From Zhengitettix transpicula (lineage: Eukaryota > Arthropoda > Insecta > Orthoptera > Tetrigidae): DNA of 64,000 nucleotides. Where the stretch lies: positions 59,277,501 through 59,341,500 of the forward strand of contig CM073593.1 of the NCBI GenBank assembly GCA_037074705.1, in the 5' to 3' direction. Of the stretch, positions 12,301-22,307 are shown in pieces; within the stretch, counting starts at the first letter, position 1, and each line of letters starts with the position of its first letter. The position numbers and the translations under genes were made by a program. The notes below the pieces were generated by a model. That model was not told the origin of the DNA. It was given only the letters and a program-made list of their open reading frames with translations, and made no database searches.

Positions 12301-12580
12301 CTGCAACACACAAAAATTACAATACATACAAAAGATCCAAAGGAAATTTGGAATTTACATAATGAATTTAAATTACCAAACAAACAACTTACCCATGCTA
12401 TTGAGAACATTCAGTAACCACAATACAAAGCAACAAAAAATACTCGTGCATTAAATATCCAGAAAAATAAAATGTTAATGAATATTGTACAAATTTTGAA
12501 ATATTAAAACTACTAAATTGATGGAAATACCAAGATTTAGTCTCCCTACTCAAAAAAGTTTACTTTAGATTCTATTATTA

Positions 12581-12640
12581 TAAGGATGCATGTAAATAAT
12601 GTAAGGATGCATGTAAATAATGTAAGGATACATGCAAAAC
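12581..12640. repeat. tandem repeat, about 21-bp unit, 3 copies
   Basis: The unit TAAGGATGCATGTAAATAAT recurs three times, the third copy diverged (ATACATGCAAAAC). Confidence 0.9.
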
Positions 12641-12963
12641 ATTTGATAGAAATTAACTTAATTTTCTCATTGTGTGTGGGATCAAGTTTCAACATATAAT
12701 TAATTTACTGGGGAAAAGGTGTCATTTGAGAGATTTATATTCTTTTTAAACTGAAAATAATTTTTCAACTATTAATTATAGGCTGTAAAATACAAAATAT
12801 GGAAAAATAAAGATTATGACTTGAATGGATTTAATTAAATTCATAAAATTTTAATAGTGTGTCAATGTCAAAGAAAGATGAATATGTGTACAGGATGAGA
12901 CAGACACAATAATAAGAAAATGTGACATGTAAACAATTATAGTACAATTCAGAAATGCTTCTT

Positions 12964-13099
12964 GGGTTTCCACCCTGGTTATCTTGGTAGACAGTGACAT
13001 TTCTGTCATCAGACACTTTCATCTCTTCAGCGTGGAAGAAGACGGAACAGCTATCTATCGAAACATCGCTGTCTATCAAGATAACCCAGGTGGAAAATC
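12964..13099. mobile_element. foldback element with hammerhead-like arms
   Basis: The left arm GGGTTTCCACCCTGGTTATC and on to AGTGACATTT is the inverted copy of the right arm AAACATCGCTGTCTATCAAG and on to CCCAGGTGGAAAAT, about 38 bp each. The right arm is preceded by GAAGAAGACGGAACAGC and TATCGAAAC, a decayed hammerhead-like layout. The 82-residue minus-strand ORF here is a by-product of the palindrome. Confidence 0.6.
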
Positions 13100-15644
13100 T
13101 GACAAACCTTTCTAAATTCTATTCACCAGGAAAGCCTTCGACCTATAATTATGGTACAGTCTTATCTATAATAGCAAGGAGGTAATATCTAAAAATTCCA
13201 TGGGGTTTCAAATAACTAATATCAATCAAATATTGTCTTTAAAGTAGAATCAATGATTTACAGCATATTTAAAATAACGAGTTCAATGTATCTTCACCGG
13301 GAATAAAATAAAATATTAAAAGTGTTGGAAAAAGATGAAAGTGACTGATGATAGAAAAAATATTGAATAGAATGAAAAATGGATGGGTTAAACCAGCATT
13401 GAAAACAATTATTACAGAAAGTGAAAGATATTTTACACATTTATAGAAGGAATGGTTAATTTAAGAAAACCATTGAAGGTTAGATAGGATAATGGAAGTG
13501 GTGTGTCCAAAAAGAAGAATTAGGTAACAGACAATATAATGATAGAAAAGAAAATGCAAGCCAAAGAAAACTCTTTGGGATAGTTTGACAGCATGTTGAA
13601 TAGGCAATGTGTTGTTAAGTTACTATGCAAGTAAAGGCAAAACAAACTGCTATGAATTAAGTGATTAAAATTGTAGTTCATAAAACAACCACCCACAACA
13701 ACCAAAATATATACCATCTTAAAATACTTCTAACATATTATCTAACAATTTCAATACTACATACATTTGACTATGAAGAAATGTTTACATACATTACCAC
13801 AATAATCTACAAAATAAAATATACTGAAACAAAGGTATAATGTTTTGTGTTGTTTTCAGTTTGTATTAATTATATATAACAATTATAAATTCCTTCATTT
13901 TTCATCTTTAACTCTTACATTTATTATAAGTTTTTGAAACATTTTTAAATCTTGGCTTGTAAAGCAATGGTTTTGCAGAATAGATTATATATGATTAACT
14001 TAAATATAAGTGCTTTTCAATGACCACACACATTAAAATATAAGATTTTTTTGACTTTATTAGAAATCTGAAGTATACAAAAGTTTAAAATCTAAAGATT
14101 TATATTCACATATTAAAACCACATAAACAATTTAACTAGCTGACAAAATAGTTGTCACAAAATAGTGATATTAAATAGGGGAAGAAATAAAAAAATTATG
14201 ATATCTTTTTAATTATAATGGAGAAAGAAGGAAGATTCTAAATTTAGTCATTGTATAATTTATTGCTAATTTGTGAATATATACTATATTTTGACTGAAT
14301 GTTTTATATTTTCAATGTGTTTTTTCATAAAAATATCTATTTATTGTTAATCAAATAAAATTTTGTTGAAAGACATGATTCAAGCTAAAATATTACATTA
14401 TTAATTAATCATTTACCTGACAATTTTCATCAATTTTAAAGTCATTATTTTTATTTATTGTATGCAACAATTTAATTATATCTTTTCATTGTAACATTGA
14501 TGATCTATACATTATCAGGATTATAAAATTAATTGTAGTTCACATGCAAATAAATAATTTTCAAGTTTTGTATGAAAATTAGACATTGTAAAGTAAATAT
14601 TGATATTTATAGACTATAACAGTAAGGTTAAATACATATATTGACCAAACCATCAGACAAGGTTGAATAATTAGCAACTATATTAATAGAATTACAGCAA
14701 TATAATAACAGTACGTTACATTCCTAATTTGGGATTTCAACTGAACAATAAAAAGATGAGATCTTAAGATATTTTATCATGTACTGAAAAACTTTGCCAC
14801 TTTAACAAATTCAAACTAACAATTTGATTGTTTACATTTCAAAGATTTCCAATTATTTGAGATCTTTGAAGAAATTTTAGATTATAATATTAATTAAGGT
14901 TCCAACTTCTCTTTATTGTTCACCTGATGAAGACCCAAAATAGGTACAAAATGTAGTGATATATTTTTATAAATCCATTAATTACATTGCTAATCAATTT
15001 TCTGATTATTTGGCCATTATATTTATTTATTTAATGTAAAGTAAAATTCTACTAAGAATGAAAAAATTGTTTTATTGCAAATATTGATTGTTATATAAAT
15101 TTTCTTAAAAATGGAACATGTATATATATATAATTAAAGAAAAGAGTTTTATTCCAGTTTATTGACAATTCTGCAAATGACATGTCTGCTTTTTCAAATG
15201 CACTCTTCAACTACATGATGTAAAAGTGAAATGGAGATATTGTGGGTTTACTAGTATGAAAGAGGGATTTAATGAAGCAGAAAATTTGTGCATTTTAAAA
15301 CATATGCTAATTCTTCAACCATTAAGCATGCTCTATTTGACTGCAGAACTGACTGACTGAAGGCCACTTGCAGATATAATCAGTTAAGCAACAATAACTG
15401 TTATTTTGTTGAGAGATCAGAGGTTTTATTATTGTTGCAACATGGTTCATTTCTTCCTTGATGTAGTTGGCAGTCTTAATAGAACAAATATAATAACTGC
15501 TGAAGAAGATGGCCAGAACCCTTGTAAACTGTAATCCTCATTGCAAAAATTCATAATTCATGCTGATGTAACCCTAAATCTATTTCTTAACCTAACAAAT
15601 TTTGCCTAGAATGTAAAATTTACATTTGATTGAAAATTAATAAT

Positions 15645-15925
15645 AAGAAAGATAGCCAAATACAGACAAAAAAGGTGAATCTATAAATACCACACAGCGT
15701 TTCTGGAAGCCTTGTTCCTTTCTTCAGGTGCAGAAAAAAATACAAGAACCTAGAGAGACAACTGTACAAGTCAGTTGACAAAACTTAAAAAGCTGATTAT
15801 GCAGTTGTCTCTCTCTAGGCTCTCACATTTTTTTCTGCACCTAAAGAAAGGAACGAGGCTTTCAGAAACGTTGTGTGATATTTATATCATCACTTCTTTT
15901 GTCTGCATTTGGCTATCTTTATTAT
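15645..15925. mobile_element. foldback element made of Penelope-like 3' ends
   Basis: The left arm (about 15645-15767) and the right arm (about 15801-15925) are inverted copies: AAGATAGCCAAATACAGAC against GTCTGCATTTGGCTATCTT at the ends, and GAGAGACAACTG against CAGTTGTCTCTC inside. The arms are homologous to the 3' end of the Penelope-like element at 63590-63720, sharing GCAGTTGT, TCTCTAGG, CAGAAACGTT, GTGATATTTATAT-like sequence and TTGGCTATCTTTMTTATT. The left arm keeps an intact hammerhead-like core and the right arm a mutated one. Confidence 0.75.
15699..15727 (-). ncRNA. hammerhead-ribozyme-like core (Penelope-associated)
   Basis: The minus strand reads CTGAAGA, then an arm GGAA - hexaloop - TTCC, then GAAAC. 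This matches the conserved hammerhead elements CUGANGA and GAAA separated by a short stem II. Hammerhead motifs are known in Penelope-like retroelements, and this copy lies in a Penelope-derived palindrome. It is in sense orientation with the Bruno gene, inside an intron. I have not been able to verify stems I and III or a UH cleavage site, so activity is unproven. Confidence 0.45.
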
Positions 15926-16281
15926 TATTAAAATTTGCCTAGCTTTCCAGTGGTCATATGTTAAGGATTCTATTTATTATGACATTTAATCAAAGTCAAT
16001 TTGTTTCATGCTATTATAATGTGTTTATAACTTGTGCAGCATTATGTGAAATAAGCAAAAGCTAAAAAACAAAACAAATAAATGTACTATTTTTCCTACA
16101 GCCCTATGAACAGTATGTCAATTTAAATGACAATAAGTAAATGATCATTAATAAAATATTTCAAAATACTGACGGAGGTACTGTTTAAGAGAATTCATTT
16201 TATGGTGACATTTTGTTCATAAGCAACATTGTAAATTTGTAGATCCAAAAGGAATTTCACTCATCAAAGTATGCTGTAAAC

Positions 16282-16283
<2 letters not shown>

Positions 16284-16345
<62 letters not shown>
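16284..16345. repeat. (TA)n microsatellite, about 31 units
   Basis: An uninterrupted TA run directly abutting the foldback element at 16351. Confidence 0.95.
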
Positions 16346-16350
<5 letters not shown>

Positions 16351-16516
16351 GATATATTGGTATAGAAAGGAAAGAAAGGATAGTTTGTGGCTTACCTGAA
16401 AGGAAGTACGGTGTAGCAATAAAATTTGAAGAACAACCTTTGGTTCCCTATGGTTACACCGTACTTCACTTTCAGGTAAGCCACAGCTGTCTCTCTTTCC
16501 TTTCCATACCAATATC
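16351..16516. mobile_element. palindromic MITE-like element
   Basis: The left arm GATATATTGGTATAGAAAGG and on through GTGGCTTACCTGAAAGGAAG to TACGGTGTA (16351-16415) is the inverted copy of the right arm TACACCGTACTTCACTTTCA and on through GGTAAGCCACAG to CTTTCCATACCAATATC (16455-16516). Only about 40 bp separate the arms. The terminal CTTTCC(A)TACCAAT is shared with the elements ending at about 8140 and 9157, so this is a family. Confidence 0.75.
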
Positions 16517-17756
16517 ACAATTATTTTTGACAATGTCATATCCTTACTAATATTATATGAATGTGTTCCACAATGCCATCAATTTTGACTGGTGGCACAA
16601 TCAAACGAGAATTTGAGCATGCTGCAATATAATATATTACTACAGTAATAATACTCTTGTTTTCCATTATCATTGTCAGAACTTAATTTTGCCAGCATGG
16701 TTATTAAAATCACTGATGGTGGAAATTAAATCTGAGGATCTTCTTTAGAAAGTCTATTGGAATAAAAAAGGTCAATTTAGTCATTCAGCAATCATGAAGC
16801 ACAAAATAGCATGAAGTTTTAGTTTCTTCCTTGAACAGCACTAGTGTTATCTGATTGTACAGTATGATTTGTTATAAAATTAATTTTGTTTTCAATTTAT
16901 ATTTCAAGTTATTGATGCATTCATAATGAAGAAAATAACATTTAGAACAAATAGGTTTGCAATTAATTGGTCAGTTAATCTTGAAAATAGGTAATTGAAT
17001 GGTTAGGATTAATTTTACAAGAATAGTAACACTTTATAATTAATCAACTTCATGATCTGACTGAATATCAAATTAAGTGCACGAGTAAAAAATGAGTTAG
17101 TTACCTCTTGAACACATTAATAAATATTATATAAAAAAAGCACAATTTTCTATATAATTGAAACTTTGCTGAAAATATCTCTCTCATTAGTACTCTGTCC
17201 AGAGTAAAACAGAATTTTGTCAAAGAAAGAGTTGCGTACTTTTGTTACGAACAAAATAACCTAAAATTTTTGAATATGCTTCCATTACTTGGCATACAAA
17301 ATTAACTTCAAGCTGTTTAAATTTCAGTAATCACTTTCATTATATTTTAAAAAAATCAAATAAATTGAAAGCATTGTAACATGCCTGAAAGTATGTGCTA
17401 CTTTATTTCTATGTACTAGATGCTACAGTATGTATAATCTGTGTGTTAACCTTCCTCACATACAATACTACAAAAACAACTGCAGGCAATATTAAGAAAA
17501 GTGAATATTACAACAAAAAAAACTAAAAACTTTAAATGATATGAAAAATATGTTCAAATGTATTACGATTGCAGAAAAGCACATGATTTGTTAGCAGTAA
17601 ATGGAGAGATTAATATATCATGTATAAATTATTCATTCACAAAAGAAGAAAGAAGAAAAAAGCAACAGTACAGAATTTAAACAAATTAAGATGCAGCATT
17701 AATTAAAATACTTGTGTGCAGGATAAATCAAGAATTTCATGTGATTTCAAACCAAC

Positions 17757-17786
17757 CTGGACTACTTAAACCAGATGCACTGGATC
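17757..17786 (-). CDS. bru1: CELF/Bruno microexon 1 (30 nt)
   Basis: A 30-nt phase 1-1 microexon encoding SSASGLSSP between two split codons (Gly and Ala), residues 236-245. The acceptor is CTGTTTATAG and the donor CAG/GTTGGT. Only the splice signals, the preserved phase and the Ser/Gly composition support it, so it is less certain than the RRM exons. It is flanked by introns of 2.7 and 5.5 kb and is a natural candidate for alternative inclusion. Confidence 0.8.
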
Positions 17787-20450
17787 CTATAAACAGGAAA
17801 ATAAGTACAATAAGTCTTGGACTGTAGAGTATACTATACTTATGTTTAAGCTGTAATAAATACAGAAATTACAAATTTTTAATATAATAGAATAAGGTTT
17901 CCAAATGCATCAAAGTGAACACAACTGAATACCTTCTGGTATACAATGAAAACATTAAATTTAAAATCTGCTTCAGAATTTCTGATATTGTTACAAATTA
18001 AACAGTTTAAGAGGCTTTATGAGACTGACAGCAGTATTATTAATGAAAATTAGGAAACAATTTTTTTTCGAATGCTTGAACCTAATGTGCCTGAAACTAT
18101 TAAATTTAATTTGTGAATACTGTTTTAAAACAAATAAATTGCTTCAGTTGCCATTTTGTGCATATTCTCAACAAACACGTAAGAAACTTTCTGATTTAAA
18201 TAACTATGAGCAACAAGAATTAGTAATATATTATAAAATCTTGTAGAAATTGAAGTTCTGCTTTAAGCATCAATTGATACAGGACTGGTCTACATAGATG
18301 TGGAAACCTTAGCAAAGAGTGAAGCACAAAATATATTTTATTTTGAAGTATTTATTAATTTACAACCAATTTTAATGCAGCAAAAATTTATATGCAATTT
18401 CTGATATTATTTGATGCTAGGTAAAGCTTGTGAATTTTGTAATTTATTTGCTACATCACACCTAACAACAATTTTTTGGAAGTTAAATATATAAAATATT
18501 AATAATACCACAACAGTCAATAGTCTGTGGCAAATGCTACATTTCTAATTCTTGAATATAAAATTTTTATTGACAGCTTTTGTGTGTTTCATTAGTATTA
18601 ATTTTTGGGCTATTTGGTCACATATAGTTTTGATGTGTTGCCCAATATTTCACTTGTAAACTCAAGGCTAGACCATACTGATGAAGCTGATAAAGGACAG
18701 AAAAAAAACTTCATTAGTCTTGACTTAGCCTTGAAAATAGTTGCAGTTAACAAGTCAAATGTAGGCACAAATGCTGAAACCATACATGGATCAATAAATA
18801 AAACTAATGAGGTATCGTCAGCCACAAAATCTATAAATTATTTAACAAATATTTTATATGAGTGTAAAATCAGTCTTGTAACCCAAAATATCTCTTTGCA
18901 CAAAATGAAAATTAGTCAAAATCCTGAGCTAATATTTTAATTTTTGTCATGGATGACTGTAATTTAAATAAAGCAGAAAGTATCGTAGTTTGAAGAAATG
19001 ACAATAATAAGGCAAAAGTAAATGAAAAAAATTGAAGAGAGGTGTCCACTAATAAGAATAATATATAAAATGAGTTATATGAAAGTCGCAAATATGAGGC
19101 TGGTAATTAGATTATGAGAATCAAAATAACTTGCTAAAATGAAAGATTAGAGCAAAAAAATATGTTTACCTATTTCAGAAGTGACCTATTTTGGCCATCT
19201 TGTTTATTTTCCTCCTTTAAATATTGTTATAATACTTATTGTTTTGTGCTGTTTATATTATGCATAACAAAAATGTGATTTCAACAGTTCTAAATTTCTA
19301 CATTCAAGTTTTTCCCTCTTCTTAACTGTATAGCAAATGAAGTCAACTTGCAGTCAATGTTGATAGCTCAGTGGAACACATTATCAATGTACAAAGAGTT
19401 GCAAACAGCTTCACATTACTTCTCCCCCCTACCCTGCACCATTGGAAGATTAGTTATAATTTTAAATGATGATGTTTTCTTGTAGTTCCATACAGTACAA
19501 TAAACTACCTGAGGTTATAATACAAAAATATACATACAAAATACTTCCTCTTAATACAGAAAAGTGGTGATTTTCAAAATCAGATTTGGTTAACATCTGA
19601 ATTCAGAAATGTTAGTGACAACTGTAGTAAAAGCCTAGACATTCCTATGCAAGTTACTGGGAGCTAAAATTTAATATTTTCCCAATTAAAATAGAATTAT
19701 TTTGCTCAAGGCCACATTTCTTGACCCTAGTACTGAATTGCAGAAAAAATCTTTGCTAAAAGCGTTTAATCATCAAATAATGTCATGTTCGAAGTAATAT
19801 GCCAAGATTATATAGATGAATACTTCCTATATTTACTGAATATATTGCTGCCTCCCCCTCCCTGAGCTGATGTTCTATAAAATAAAATGGTAAATTTAAC
19901 AAGAACTGGTTGTAGGTGAATTTTGGGGACTACATAATCAAAATAAATATATGAATTATATGTTCCATTTTGGAATATTTAAAATTATCTTTAAGTTCAA
20001 AATTCAAAACTATGAAATTTATTCTGAATTCAATAAGTAACTTTCAACCCAATAGGGAACACTCTTGTAGTAAAACTTGTTTTATCTCTCATTTATTTTG
20101 TGCTCCGATTGTACAACATGAACATAATGTTCCACAAGAGGAACCAGAACTGATGAAACGGAGACACTCGTGTAACAAATTTACCTTAATAAATGAAAAT
20201 AAATCCAATGCATCTTAGTTTGCATTAGTAAATCATGTTTCTGAAATGTTTCATTAATTAACATAAAGTTAAGAATAAAGACTATAAAAGAAAGAAATAA
20301 ACTAGAAAAATTAAGTTATATGAGAAGTAATGTCTGTATACTCAAGAAATTGAATTAACCATCATAATATTCCTTAACAGAATTATTCTTATAAATATAA
20401 ATATATAAAATATATTTCTATATATATAATATATATAAAAATATACTCAC
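17787..20450 (-). other. intron before microexon 1
   Basis: 2.7 kb of AT-rich intron. A 111-codon plus-strand ORF at 18605-18940 has no recognisable domain; it spans an imperfect palindrome (about 18661-18737) with CTGATGAAG. Nothing else is supported. Confidence 0.75.
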
Positions 20451-20537
20451 CAGTAGGTGAAATTTGGAGATTTGTTCCATTCCCTCCAGTCATAGCAGCC
20501 AATGTTACTAGGTTCTGCATACTCATTGGGTTCATAG
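20451..20537 (-). CDS. bru1: CELF/Bruno exon: linker, Met/Asn-rich
   Basis: An 87-nt phase 1-1 exon, residues 207-235: MNPMSMQNLVTLAAMTGGNG then TNLQISPT. The acceptor is TTTGTTTCAG and the donor CTG/GTGAGT. It continues the Leu/Asn/Met pattern of the previous exon, from which it is separated by an intron of only 149 nt. It is length-neutral if skipped. Confidence 0.92.
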
Positions 20538-20686
20538 CTGAAACAAATTGTTTAATAAATAGCATAAAGTCAGAAAAAAGATGATAAAGTATATTGCAAA
20601 AAAAATATCTTAAATAAAAAATATTTTGTCCTCTTCTAGGATTAATTAAAAGAACCTTACGTCCATTTACTTCATCTACAACTCAC

Positions 20687-20824
20687 ATGTATTAGCAACA
20701 GACAGATTCGCTAATGTTGCAAGTCCTTGTAGATTAGCTGGGTTAATTTCAGGGCCTGATGAACCTGTAGAATTGGCCAAGTTTAACCCTGCAGAATTTT
20801 GTAGTGCAGCAAGATTTTGCAAAC
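20687..20824 (-). CDS. bru1: CELF/Bruno exon: Leu/Asn-rich linker
   Basis: A 138-nt phase 1-1 exon, residues 161-206: LQNLAALQNSAGLNLANSTG at the start and LQGLATLANLSVANT at the end, resembling the LQNLAALAAAA region of CELF1/2. The acceptor is TTCCCGGCAG and the donor CAT/GTGAGT. Being phase 1-1 and a multiple of 3, it could be skipped without a frameshift. Confidence 0.93.
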
Positions 20825-20921
20825 CTGCCGGGAAATGAATTTGTGTTAATTTATTAAAGTTTTATACTATTGAAGGGTAGTAATGTGAAAATAATCATAT
20901 GATACAAGAGGATGTGCTTAC

Positions 20922-21057
20922 CAGCTGAACTTTGAGCTGCTTGCAGTTGCTGTTGCAATAGTAGTTGCTGCTGCATTGAAGTTAATGCTGACAGGTTGGT
21001 GTTTGCAGGTTGTCCATTCACTGTTGTACCCGATGCTCCCTGCAGTTGTTGCAGTAA
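20922..21057 (-). CDS. bru1: CELF/Bruno exon: Gln-rich linker
   Basis: A 136-nt exon, phase 0 in and 1 out, residues 116-160: LLQQLQGASG at the start and SMQQQLLLQQQLQAAQSSA at the end. Gln/Leu-rich low-complexity sequence of this kind is usual in the CELF linker and lies where the vertebrate proteins have LYLQLLQQ. The acceptor is CTGATTTACAG and the donor CTG/GTAAGC. The exon has a single CpG. Confidence 0.93.
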
Positions 21058-21794
21058 CTGTAAATCAGGTGGACAGAGTCATAATTAAATTAAGTAACTT
21101 CATAAAAGGTTTCAGTATGAAATGTAAACCAATGATTCATTGACTATTGTCTCTTCAGACATATTTTCTTTTCTTTCCAGAATGATATCAGTTTTTCAAC
21201 TCTTCTTTCCAAGTATTGACTAGTCTCACAGTTTTCAGGCTGCCCCTACAGTCTTTTAACAACTAATTAACAGCTGCTCGTTAAACATTTAATGAATGTA
21301 GCTGTTTCACTGACACTCATTTTATCCCACATTAAAAGGCTCTTAAATCTTGTTGTTTACCCATATCTTCAGAATCAAAACACTTCTACTGTCACAGAAA
21401 TCATCCTGCTTCCCTTTTTTATATCGACCTGGACTACTTGTGCAATATCAAAGCTCAACTTATAAAAGCAGCAGGTAGTCATAAAAGCCTGATCAGTCAG
21501 TGTATATATACTATGTGTAAAATTTAGATATAAATTATTATTATATAGTTAAGAGTTATAATTTTACATTACATTAACAGTCCCACTAAAAGTTATATAT
21601 TTAATGAAATTTGAGATTGAGCTGAATTATATTAGTAATATGAAACATACAACATTTCCTAGAATTTTTCTGTGTTTATCTTTTGGTATACAGGTTAATG
21701 CCAAGGATTTGTTAGTATAAAATGAGGAAACAAAGTATACTTCAAATTTACACAATTTACAGCAAGTGTTTCACACATAATTTGTATGGCTTAC
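21058..21794 (-). other. intron in the linker region
   Basis: 737 nt of AT-rich intron with no recognisable element. Confidence 0.85.
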
Positions 21795-21932
21795 CGCCAG
21801 ATATTGTGGATTTAAACCAGCTACATTAACTCCAGCAAGGTTCCACAAACTAGCCTGCATTTGTTGTAATCTCTTCTGATCTTTTTCTTTCTGTGTGTCA
21901 GCAAATTTGACAACTAGTGGTGATGAACAACC
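21795..21932 (-). CDS. bru1: CELF/Bruno exon: end of RRM2 and start of linker
   Basis: A 138-nt phase 0-0 exon, residues 70-115. It starts with [20 protein letters not shown], the most conserved CELF signature, and ends NPQYLA, which matches the GPQYLA segment of vertebrate CELF1/2. The acceptor is TTGGTTCTAG and the donor GCG/GTAAGC. The charged [12 protein letters not shown] stretch marks the start of the divergent linker that separates RRM2 from RRM3. Confidence 0.95.
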
Positions 21933-22227
21933 CTAGAACCAAGTGACAGTTGCAACTTATTTAACAGTAATAACATAGCAAAGAAACATTGCTAACTTTA
22001 AAATAAATATTTAAAAATACTGTTTATGGCTACTAATGGGATAAATATTTATTAATGAAAATTAAAACTAAAAGATTCTGTGGGGGTTAAAATTAGAGTA
22101 TTCAATACATTGAATGCCAATTTATAAGAAATTTTGTCAATCAGCTTTTCGAAGAAATATGTTCTCGGAAAGTTTCCAGCAATTGTTACAGAATTGCTAT
22201 AAAAATATAATTATTACTTCCACTTAC

Positions 22228-22307
22228 CTCCATGGTTTGGGAATGATGCATTTGCTTAATTGCATTAATTGCACACTGTTTAGAGGTGTATGTGACAAAG
22301 GCACAAC
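22228..22307 (-). CDS. bru1: CELF/Bruno exon: C-terminal half of RRM2
   Basis: An 80-nt exon in phase 1 in, phase 0 out, residues 43-69: [20 protein letters not shown] followed by HHSQTME. It completes RNP1 and alpha2/beta4 of RRM2. The acceptor is TTTCATTACAG and the donor GAG/GTAAGT, close to consensus. The exon contains no CpG. It is separated from the preceding exon by an 8.1-kb intron and from the next by 295 nt. Confidence 0.95.

Larger units (their letters stand above)
12301..17756 (-). other. intron between microexons 1 and 2
   Basis: A 5.5-kb intron. It contains a 21-bp tandem triplet (12581-12640), foldback elements at 12964-13099, 15645-15925 and 16351-16516, a decayed hammerhead-like motif near 14924 and a long (TA)n tract. 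The remaining sequence is plain AT-rich DNA. Confidence 0.8.

Noticed and set aside
18605..18940. 111-codon plus-strand ORF
   Set aside because: No recognisable family; lies in an intron and spans an imperfect palindrome.
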